In this document: positions 1-6,227 of the stretch, one piece after another
Layout of the letters: each line of letters opens with the position of its first letter
How positions within the stretch are numbered: position 1 is the stretch's first letter
Assembly (NCBI GenBank): GCA_019310195.1
Contig: JAFDET010000106.1
Location: 1 to 10,512, forward strand
Length of the DNA: 10,512 bases
Reading direction: 5' to 3'
From: Deltaproteobacteria bacterium
Lineage (GTDB): Bacteria; Myxococcota_A; UBA9160; JAFDET01
Translations under genes and position numbers: made by a program
Notes under the pieces: model-generated
The model's database searches: none
What the model was told of the DNA's origin: nothing
Seen by the model: the letters and a program-made list of their open reading frames with translations, nothing else

Positions 1-174
1 GCCGCGGTCCACGACGAAGTCGCCGTGCCGCTCGCTGCGCATGCGGCCGCCGGCGTCGGCCTCGGCTTCCAGCACCTCCACCTCATGGCCCCACGACGCC
101 AGGCGATGGGCACAAGCCAGGCCGGCGATTCCGCCGCCCACGATCACGATCCCCCTGTGCACCTGCCCATTCAT
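1..174 (-). CDS. FAD-dependent oxidoreductase, amine oxidase/protoporphyrinogen oxidase-like (5' part only)
   Basis: Only the first 58 codons are in the window; the gene continues past the left edge. Reading leftward from ATG at 174, the product starts with a short polar stretch. It then shows a complete dinucleotide-binding beta-alpha-beta unit: IVIVGGGIAGLACAHRL (GxGxxG near residues 13-18), the second strand VEVLEAE ending in the acidic residue that holds the FAD ribose, and the following DAGGRM motif. The next residues, about 48-58 (RHGDFVVDRG), match the start of flavin amine oxidases, protoporphyrinogen oxidases and related FAD/NAD(P) oxidoreductases. The exact substrate cannot be told from this piece. 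No convincing Shine-Dalgarno precedes the ATG. It is divergent from the broken flavoprotein gene at 295, and the two share a 120-bp gap with a strong dyad. The FAD fold is secure; the subfamily is not. Confidence 0.8.
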   Translation of the reverse strand, partial: MNGQVHRGIVIVGGGIAGLACAHRLASWGHEVEVLEAEADAGGRMRSERHGDFVVDRG

Positions 175-232
175 GGCCGCTTGCGCATGGTAGCGGCCGA
201 GGACGGAGGGGCAGAATGCCCCACCTCCGATT

Positions 233-263
233 CCTTGACGGTTGGCTGCGCCAAGTGTCAAGG
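233..263. promoter_or_regulatory. 31-bp inverted repeat in the divergent intergenic gap (operator or leader hairpin)
   Basis: The outer arms CCTTGAC (233-239) and GTCAAGG (257-263) are exact reverse complements. The inner arms TTGGC (242-246) and GCCAA (250-254) are too. Both pairs share the same centre at 248, with a TGC middle. Of 14 possible pairs, 12 are Watson-Crick; only the two at 240-241/255-256 are not, and one of those could be G-U in RNA. There is no T-run after it, so an intrinsic terminator is unlikely. It lies between two divergent flavoprotein genes and ends 31 bases before the ATG at 295, which suggests an operator or a 5'-leader hairpin. TTGACG/TTGACA -35-like hexamers lie inside the arms, but no good -10 box sits at normal spacing. 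Confidence 0.55.
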
Positions 264-284
264 TCTTTGCCGCAGCGTGAAACC

Positions 285-290
285 AGGAGA
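285..290 (+). promoter_or_regulatory. Shine-Dalgarno for the gene starting at 295
   Basis: AGGAGA lies four bases before the ATG at 295. It fixes that start even though the downstream frame is broken, because the residues from 295 begin a normal FAD-binding N-terminus. Confidence 0.7.
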
Positions 291-294
291 AGCG

Positions 295-1897
295 ATGAGC
301 AGCGGAGCGGAGAAGTGGGACGCCGTGGTGATCGGATCGGGGCTGGGCGGCCTCGCATGCGCCGCCTACCTGTGCGCTGCGGGTCGGCGCACAGGGGCAG
401 GACTGGGAGTTCGACGTCGGCATCCACTACATCGGCGAGTGCGGCCGAGACGGCGTCATCACCGCCGTCCTGAACGGCGTGGGGCTGGCCGAGCGCGTGG
501 TCTTCCGCCCCCTCGACCCGGACGGCTACTCGACCCTGCACTTCCCGGATCTCACCTTCCGCGTGCCGGCCAACTGGGACCGCTACCGCGCACGGCTCCT
601 GGAGACCTTCCCCGACGAGCGCGAAGGACTGAACGCCGTGCTCGACGTCATGCGCGGCGTGGCCAAGGCCGGCAATCAGCTCGGCCGCAATGAGCTGGCC
701 ATGGGCGACCTGGCGGACCAGGCGCCCATCTTCCTGCAGTGGGGGCTGCGACCGGTGACCCAGCTCTTCGAGGAGCACAAGCTCTCGCAGCGCGCGACCG
801 GCGTGCTGCTCGGCGAGCAGGGCTGCTACGCGGTGCGTCCCTCGGAGACGCCGGTAGCGGTGGCGTCGGGCGTCACCGACCACTTCCTGCGCGGCGCCTG
901 GTACCCCGAAGGCGGCGGTCAGGTGATCGCCGCGCGCCTCATCGAGGCCATCCGCGCCTACGGCGGAGAGGTGCGCACGCGCTGCCCGGTGCGGGAGATC
1001 CGCGTCGAGAACGGCCGCGTGGCCGGCGTCGTGGCCGGGCGCAAGACACGGGAGGCGCAGCAGATCGAGGCGCCGATCGTGGTCTCCAACGCCGACCTGA
1101 AGCGCACGTTCTTCGAGCTGGTGGGCGAATCCCACCTGGCGCCCGAGACCGTCGAGCGCATCCGCTCCTTGCGCATGGCCGTTCCGCTCTTCTGCGTCTA
1201 CCTGGGGCTGGACGTGGACCTGGTGGAACGCGGCATGCCCAACTCGAACCACTTCATCTGGGGCGACTACGACATCGAGGGCGTGTACGACGAGCTGGAC
1301 GCCGGGCGCATCCCCGAAAGCGACATGTGTTACATCACCACCGCCAGCCTCAAGGATCCCGTCACGCCCCACATCGCGCCCGAGGGCTGCAGCAACCTGC
1401 AGATCATGACCCTGGTGCCGCGCGACTACGCGACCTTCGGTGTCGATGTCGGGCCGGCCGACGGCGGCCGCTACCACCGCGATCCCGAGTACCGGCGCCT
1501 CAAGCAAGTGGTCACCGACCGGCTCATCGACCAGGCCCAGGACGTGATCCCGGACATCCGGGAGCACATCGTCTGGGAGGAGGCGGCCACACCCATCAGC
1601 CAGGAGCGCTTCACGCATTCCACCGGAGGCACGTCCTACGGCATCGAGCTGAGCTGCAGCCAGGCGGGGCCCCTGCGCGTCGGGCCCGCCACGGAGATTC
1701 CGGGGCTCTACCTGTGCGGCGCCAGCACGCCGTCGGGCCCGGGCATCGCAGGGGTCATGCGCGGCGGCGTCACCACCGCCGGCGCCGTGCTCGAAACCGA
1801 TCTGCTGGGTCCGATCCTCGCGGGCGAGGTCTTCGGCGACCGCGAAGCGCTTCCGCCCATGGAGGACGTGTGGGACGCCTGGCGCGAGAGCCACTAG
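295..1897 (+). pseudogene. RetSat/phytoene-desaturase-like FAD oxidoreductase, broken by an internal deletion and frame change
   Basis: The first frame, from ATG 295, gives a proper FAD-binding start: VVIGSGLGGLACAAYL with Gly14, Gly16 and Gly19, ending in AAGRR at residue 32. Then the sense is lost. From about 386 the family sequence resumes in the next frame as QGQDWEFDVGIHYIGECG and runs to TAG at 1895-1897. This includes the FAD-binding C-terminus with PGLYLCGAS and GPGIAGVMRGG. The second strand with its acidic ribose-binding residue and the following GG motif are missing, about 20 residues. The lost length must be 3n+2 bases to explain the frame. Relatives are RetSat, CrtISO and phytoene desaturases, which saturate, desaturate or isomerise polyenes using FAD; the substrate here is unknown. 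The longest intact frame can start only at GTG 479 and lacks the Rossmann core. Either this is a genuine pseudogene or an assembly or sequencing error in a working gene. Confidence 0.8.
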
Positions 1898-2502
1898 CCC
1901 GGCGCCCCCGAGGCTTCCGCAACGATCCCATCGACGAAGCGCTTGATGCGATCCGTGTGGGTGCCTTCCCAGTAGACCCGCTCGCAGGCCGGACACCCGG
2001 AGAAGCGGCGCTGGCGCTCGAGGACCCGCGCGGGAACACGCTCCGCAGCCAGCGCTGCCGGCAACGGCGCGAGCGGCTCGTTGCACTCGCTGCAGCGCGT
2101 GAGCAGGCGAATGTCCGGAGCGAGATCGAAGCGCCGCACAACCTCGACCAGCTGATCGCGCACCTTCTCGGCTTGCAGCAGGTGGAGTTCGGACACTCGC
2201 CACTCGTCCGCCAGGGCGCGATCGCGCGAGAGGATCACGCGCCCCTCTTCGACGCCGCGCCGCACCAGTCGCTCGTCGGGGATGTGCGCCTCCCAGGCGC
2301 AGTCGAAGCCGAGCAGGCGCAGCCAGCGCGCCAGCCGGCCCAGCATGGCGTCGGCGATGAAGCGCGCGCCCGCCGCCGCATCCAGCCGGCGCGCTCGGGT
2401 CTCACGCCCGACGCGGCTTCCACAGGTGCACCACAGCGTGCGCCCGAACTCGAAGAGCGTCACGTCGTACTGGCGTCCGCAGCCCGGACAGGGAACCGCC
2501 AC
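1894..2502 (-). CDS. Mut7-C RNase domain protein with N- and C-terminal zinc ribbons
   Basis: A 202-residue protein. GTG at 2502 is chosen because GGAGGAG lies four bases upstream. Residues 1-30 form a small zinc ribbon, with C5-x2-C8 and C25-x-C27. Residues 47-125 match the Mut7-C domain, a PIN-like nuclease fold: FIADAMLGRLARWLRLLGFD with Asp51, then ILSRDR (Ser92-Arg93-Asp94). These acidic residues are expected to bind the metal used for RNA cleavage. A second CxxC pair (C137/C140 and C170/C173), followed by VYWEGTH, is the usual Mut7-C zinc ribbon. It is probably a soluble cytoplasmic RNase or RNA-binding protein; its target is unknown. It converges on the broken flavoprotein gene, the two stop codons sharing CTAG, and is divergent from the DUF2804 gene. 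No toxin-antitoxin partner is adjacent. Confidence 0.87.
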   Translation of the reverse strand: MAVPCPGCGRQYDVTLFEFGRTLWCTCGSRVGRETRARRLDAAAGARFIADAMLGRLARWLRLLGFDCAWEAHIPDERLVRRGVEEGRVILSRDRALADEWRVSELHLLQAEKVRDQLVEVVRRFDLAPDIRLLTRCSECNEPLAPLPAALAAERVPARVLERQRRFSGCPACERVYWEGTHTDRIKRFVDGIVAEASGAPG

Positions 2503-2554
2503 GCTCTCCTCCGCGCCGGTGTCGGCCGGCGGATGGCCGGCCCCGGAGCAGCGA

Positions 2555-2563
2555 TGCTATCAC
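2555..2563 (+). promoter_or_regulatory. Possible extended -10 box for the DUF2804 gene
   Basis: TGC-TATCAC resembles an extended -10 (TGn plus TATAAT, four of six matches) and would place a transcription start near 2570, about 28 bases before the ATG. On the opposite strand TAGCAT (2559-2554) could serve the Mut7-C gene. Neither has a recognisable -35, so this is weak. Confidence 0.25.
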
Positions 2564-2597
2564 CGACATCAGGCCCCAGCGGCCGGGGAGGTTCCGG

Positions 2598-3629
2598 ATG
2601 GCGACCCACGAGCCCGAGATCCGCGAGCCGGTCGACCTGTGCCTGCCCGACGGCCGGCGCCTGAACCCCGCAGCGCGGGGCTGGTCGCGACGCCCCCTCC
2701 ACCGCGCCAACCTGGCCGGCGCCTGGGGCCGGACCAAGCGCTGGGACTGGTGGGGCGTCCTGGCCGGTGAGCTCACCCTCTCGGTGGTCTACGCCGACGT
2801 GGACTACATCGGGATCGCGGGGGTCTGGTGGGCGGACCTGGCCAAGGGAACGTCGGGCGGCCGCGACACGATCGTGCCCCTGGCGCGCGGGCTGCGCCTG
2901 CCGGAGCACCCGGGCACGGAGCCCCTGCGCTACCGGGCCGGAGGCATGGAGCTCGACCTGTGCGACGACGACGCCGGCACGACCCTGCGCGCGCGCTGGC
3001 GCGAGAAGGACGGGACGCCCGGAGAGCTGGAGGCGCGGGTGGCCCAGCCGGAGGGCCACGAGTCGCTGAACGTGGTGATCCCGTGGAGTGAGACCCGCTT
3101 CCAGTACACCTCGAAGCACCAGGCGCGCCCGGCGCAGGGCGTGCTGCGCGTGGGCGATGCGAGCTGGAGCTTCGGTGGCGATCGGGGCGACGCGTGGGGC
3201 GTGCTGGACGTGGGGCGCGGCCGCTGGCCCTACCGCACGCGCTGGAACTGGGGCGGCGGTGCGGGACGCCTGGCCGATGGACGCACCTTCGGGCTGCAGA
3301 TCGGAGGCAAGTGGACCGACGGCACCGGCTTCACCGAGAACGGCATGATCGTCGACGGCCGACTCGAGAAGCTGGGCGACGAGCTGGAGTGGGACTACGA
3401 CTGGGATGCACCGCTGCGGCCCTGGAAGGTGCGCACCCCCGACGGGCGCCTGGACCTGACGCTGGAGCCGATCTACGACAAGCACAGCCGGACGGAGCTG
3501 TTGATCCTCGGCACCGAGGTCCATCAGGCGTTCGGCCGCTGGGCCGGGAGCTTTACGCGCGAGAACGGCGAGACCCTGGAGATCCGGGATCTCCAGGGCT
3601 TCGCCGAGGAATCGCGCTCGCGCTGGTAG
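2598..3629 (+). CDS. DUF2804 domain protein
   Basis: A 343-residue protein that I recognise as DUF2804 along its whole length, which is the usual size for the family. ATG 2598 is preceded by GGGGAGG at good spacing. Landmarks are NLAGAWGRTKRWDWWGVL (about residues 38-55), LSVVYADVDYIGIAGVWW (about 61-78), a Trp-rich segment RWNWGGG near residue 215, and the C-terminal SFTRENGETLEIRDLQGFAE. The abundant Trp and Tyr in alternating strand-like segments suggest an all-beta fold. There is no signal peptide or membrane segment, so it is probably cytoplasmic. The biochemical function of DUF2804 is not known to me and I infer none. It is divergent from the Mut7-C gene (95-bp gap) and ends 13 bases from the convergent ThDP gene. 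Confidence 0.85.
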   Translation: MATHEPEIREPVDLCLPDGRRLNPAARGWSRRPLHRANLAGAWGRTKRWDWWGVLAGELTLSVVYADVDYIGIAGVWWADLAKGTSGGRDTIVPLARGLRLPEHPGTEPLRYRAGGMELDLCDDDAGTTLRARWREKDGTPGELEARVAQPEGHESLNVVIPWSETRFQYTSKHQARPAQGVLRVGDASWSFGGDRGDAWGVLDVGRGRWPYRTRWNWGGGAGRLADGRTFGLQIGGKWTDGTGFTENGMIVDGRLEKLGDELEWDYDWDAPLRPWKVRTPDGRLDLTLEPIYDKHSRTELLILGTEVHQAFGRWAGSFTRENGETLEIRDLQGFAEESRSRW

Positions 3630-3642
3630 CGCCGGGCCTGGG

Positions 3643-5352
3643 TCAGCCGGCCCTGGGCCCCTGGTACACCTCCCCGAAGCGCAGCACCGGGTCGATCGGC
3701 GTCGACATATTGGCCTCACGGTTGGTGCGCAGGCAGACCACCGCGGGCCCGTCGTGCGCCTTCGCCGCTTCCAGGGCGGGACGCACCTCGTCGAGAGTCT
3801 CCGCGTAGAACCCTGCGCAGCCCAGTCCCTGGCCGACCACGTCCCAGCGGATCTCGCCCTGCTCCGTGCCGAAGGTGCGGCCCCAGGTCATGCGTTCGTT
3901 GGGCTCCTCCATGCTCCACGATCCCTCGGCAAATACGATGGTGGTCAGGTTCAGGCCTTCGCGCGCGGCGGACTGCATCTCCATGAAGTTGAAGCCGGCC
4001 GCACCGTCGCCCGTGGTGCAGACGACCTCCCGGTCCGGGTTGGCCAGCTTGGCCCCCACCGCCGAAGGGATGCCGGTACCCAGCATGCCCAGCTCCAGAA
4101 TGTTCAGGTAGGAGCGGGGCTGCGTCGGCGGCAACAGCCAATGCGCCCACAGCGACGTGAAGCCCCCGTCGGTGGCATAGATCGCGTCGCGGCCGAAGAC
4201 CTCGCCGATCGCGCGCATGGCGTGAGCCGGGTGCAGCCCCTCGCCCTGCCAGCCGTCCACGACCTGCATCTGCTCGCTCCACGCCGACTGCTCGGCCTCG
4301 CGATGGCGGTCCAGGCTTGTCGAGGGACGCGGCTGAACGCCGCGCTTCTCCAGCACGCGCAGCAGGCCTTCGAGGAACCCCTTGGCGTCGGAGACGATGC
4401 CCAGCGCCAAGGGCCGGGTCACGCCCAGGTGCCGGGGATCCAGGTCCACCTGCACCAGCTGCTGCGTCGCCGGGTCTCCCCAGTACTTGTCGTAGGGCAG
4501 ATCCAGGTTGCCGAGCCGCGAGCCGACCACCAGCACCACGTCGGCCTCGCGCCGCACCCCATCGGCCCCGGCACTGTAGGGGTAGAAGCTCTGCGGGTGA
4601 TCCAGCGGCACCACGGCACGGCCCGCCATGGTTCCCAGCACAGCGCAGCCCAGCAGCTCCACGATCCGCAGCAGCGCGTCGTTGGCGCCGGCCCGGTCCA
4701 CGCCCGAGCCCGCCAACACCAGCGGCCGCTCGGCGCCGGCCAGCAACTCCGCCACCTGCTCGAGCTGGGATTCGGAGGCCTGGGGCGCCTCCGCCCGGTA
4801 GCGCTGCGGCGCGAGCACCGGCGCCGCCACGTCGTCGCCGGTGGCGTAGAGCACCGGCGCCGGAATCTCCAGCTGCACCGGTCCCGGACGACCGCACCAC
4901 ATCTCGCGGAACGCCAGGCGCGTGACGTCGGGGATGCGGCCCCACTCCAGGATCGGCCCGCCCCACTTCACGCTGGCGCTGAAGGCCTCGAGCTGGTCCT
5001 GCCCCTGGAAGGTGGAGGGCGGTGACGGGTACACGACGCCCAGCCGGTGCTGGGAGGTGATCGCCAGAAGCGGCACTCCCTCGTGCCGTGCGGTGATGAC
5101 GCCGGGCAGCAGGTTCGCCGAGCCGGGGCCCGGGTTGCCCAGCACCACCGACGCCGTGCCCGTGGTCTTGTACACGCCCTCGGCCATGTGGCAGGCGGCC
5201 GCCTCGTGGCGCACGGGCACGAAGCGGATCCCGTGCCCGTCCAGCGCCGCCAGCAGCGGGTCGATCTCGGGGCAGGGAAGCCCGAAGACGAAGCGGATGC
5301 CTTCCGTCGCGAGGCAGCGGGCCAGAAGCTCGCCGCCACTGATATCGGCCAT
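3643..5352 (-). CDS. ThDP-dependent enzyme, acetolactate synthase large-subunit-like
   Basis: A 569-residue protein with the three-domain layout of the acetolactate synthase/benzoylformate decarboxylase family. ATG 5352 follows GGAGG at about eight bases. The N-terminal PYR domain (1-170) has VRHEAAACHMAEG with the catalytic Glu50 that activates the cofactor. The central domain (about 190-335) has LVVGSRLG and VDLDP. The C-terminal PP domain (about 385-545) has TTGDGAAG with GDG at 448-450. The motif should close with Asn-Asn 24 residues after GDG; here those positions are Ala475-Glu476, so the usual Asn metal ligand is replaced by Glu. The family makes or breaks C-C bonds next to a carbonyl (2-keto acid chemistry). 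The substrate cannot be assigned, and no ALS small subunit is nearby. It is probably the last gene of an operon with the PIG-L and DUF2889 genes. Confidence 0.9.
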   Translation of the reverse strand: MADISGGELLARCLATEGIRFVFGLPCPEIDPLLAALDGHGIRFVPVRHEAAACHMAEGVYKTTGTASVVLGNPGPGSANLLPGVITARHEGVPLLAITSQHRLGVVYPSPPSTFQGQDQLEAFSASVKWGGPILEWGRIPDVTRLAFREMWCGRPGPVQLEIPAPVLYATGDDVAAPVLAPQRYRAEAPQASESQLEQVAELLAGAERPLVLAGSGVDRAGANDALLRIVELLGCAVLGTMAGRAVVPLDHPQSFYPYSAGADGVRREADVVLVVGSRLGNLDLPYDKYWGDPATQQLVQVDLDPRHLGVTRPLALGIVSDAKGFLEGLLRVLEKRGVQPRPSTSLDRHREAEQSAWSEQMQVVDGWQGEGLHPAHAMRAIGEVFGRDAIYATDGGFTSLWAHWLLPPTQPRSYLNILELGMLGTGIPSAVGAKLANPDREVVCTTGDGAAGFNFMEMQSAAREGLNLTTIVFAEGSWSMEEPNERMTWGRTFGTEQGEIRWDVVGQGLGCAGFYAETLDEVRPALEAAKAHDGPAVVCLRTNREANMSTPIDPVLRFGEVYQGPRAG

Positions 5353-5400
5353 GGGGGGTCCTCCTTGGGTGGCGACCCCAGTATGCCACTTGCGGCACGG

Positions 5401-5415
5401 CGGGTCTCCGACCCG
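5401..5415 (-). terminator. Hairpin between the PIG-L and ThDP genes
   Basis: CGGGTC (5401-5406) and GACCCG (5410-5415) form a perfect six-base stem with a three-base loop, starting directly after the PIG-L stop codon. A second, weaker stem (TGCC/GGCA) follows between 5383 and 5396. No T-run follows either, so it could be a partial terminator, an attenuator or an RNA-processing or stability element rather than a full stop. Confidence 0.35.
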
Positions 5416-6198
5416 TCAGGGCACCCAGTAGTGCTCCTCATCGAAGAAGAAGTAGAGGAGGCGCGGCGGCACCTTCCACGCCCGCCGCACGTAGCCTGCC
5501 TGGGACGCGTGGATGCGCCAGCCGCGCAGCTTGACCTCGGCGTCGATGGGCATGGCGTAGGTCGGCGCCGGCTGGTTCGCCGCCACCTGCGCGCCGGGCT
5601 CGCCGCCCAGGCTGCCCATCACGCCGCGCGGAGCCAGCACGTAGACCAGCCGCACCTCGCCGCCGGTCTGCTCCACGGCCGCGGTGGCGGCGCTGCCCAC
5701 CGCCCGGTGATCGGGATGGTAGGTGTAGCCGCTGGCCGGGTGGAAGGTCATCAGCGTATCGGGGCGGATGCGGCGGATCTCGCGCACCAGATCCGCGGTG
5801 ACCTTCTCCAGATGCAGCTCGACGTCGCGGTCGGGCAGGCTCCACACGATCTGCTCGACGAGGCCCAGGACGCGCCCGTGCTCGCGAAGCTCGGCCTCGC
5901 GCACACGCCCCAGCTCCTCGGCGCCCGAGACGGACACGTCCGGGGTTCCCTTCTCCCCGCGCGTGGCGGTGATCATGTGAACGCGGACGCCGCGTCGGGT
6001 CGCATCGTCCAGGGCGCCCGCGGCCAGGATCTCGTCGTCGGGGTGGGCGAAGACGCACAGCAGGGTCTGCATGCCGAGCTCGGCGGCCAGGGAGTCGATG
6101 CGCTGCGCTTCGGGCTCGACGAAGAGCCCGTCGAGCCGAACCAGGGCCCCGACGGCTACCGCCAGGAGCACCGCCGCGATCACCAGGACTCGACGCAC
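5416..6198 (-). CDS. PIG-L/LmbE family deacetylase with N-terminal membrane anchor
   Basis: A 260-residue zinc-dependent N-deacetylase of the PIG-L/LmbE/MshB family. These enzymes usually remove an acetyl group from an N-acetylglucosamine-type sugar in a glycoconjugate or small thiol. Residues 3-22 are a hydrophobic segment, an uncleaved anchor or signal peptide, placing the catalytic domain outside the cytoplasm. AHPDDE at 51-56 supplies His52 and Asp55 as zinc ligands and Asp54 as the probable general base; HPDH at 161-164 supplies His164. TATRGEKG (77-84) and RVREAE are also typical. GTG 6198 is preferred over the longer in-frame start at 6279 because AGGAGG lies six bases upstream, the anchor then begins at once, and overlap with the DUF2889 gene is avoided. 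It lies 29 bases after that gene and 63 before the ThDP gene. The substrate is unknown. Confidence 0.88.
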   Translation of the reverse strand: MRRVLVIAAVLLAVAVGALVRLDGLFVEPEAQRIDSLAAELGMQTLLCVFAHPDDEILAAGALDDATRRGVRVHMITATRGEKGTPDVSVSGAEELGRVREAELREHGRVLGLVEQIVWSLPDRDVELHLEKVTADLVREIRRIRPDTLMTFHPASGYTYHPDHRAVGSAATAAVEQTGGEVRLVYVLAPRGVMGSLGGEPGAQVAANQPAPTYAMPIDAEVKLRGWRIHASQAGYVRRAWKVPPRLLYFFFDEEHYWVP

Positions 6199-6227
6199 CC
6201 TGCCCTCCTCGAGCTGGAACCCTCGGC

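Noticed and set aside
83..2203. 706-codon open frame on the minus strand opposite the flavoprotein and overlapping the Mut7-C gene
   Set aside because: It is a GC-driven shadow: Ala/Arg/His-rich with no recognisable domain, and it overlaps genes with clear family signatures and Shine-Dalgarno sites.
2521..2545. GGCCGG/CCGGCC pairings near 2524-2542
   Set aside because: Low-complexity GC palindromes, common by chance at this base composition; no T-tract and no sensible position for a terminator.
739..2664. 641-codon plus-strand open frame
   Set aside because: Arg-rich, low-complexity translation out of frame with the flavoprotein and antisense to the Mut7-C gene; no domain.
3630..3642. Possible bidirectional terminator between the DUF2804 and ThDP genes
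   Set aside because: The gap is 13 bases and only a five-base GGGCC/GGCCC pairing with a ten-base loop is seen, without a T-run.
3754..5025. 423-codon plus-strand open frame antisense to the ThDP gene
   Set aside because: His/Gln/Arg-rich, no motif, no Shine-Dalgarno; typical antisense shadow in GC-rich DNA.
3716..5398. 560-codon minus-strand open frame in another frame of the ThDP gene
   Set aside because: Gly/Arg/Ala-rich shadow; the overlapping frame has the full ThDP enzyme with catalytic residues.
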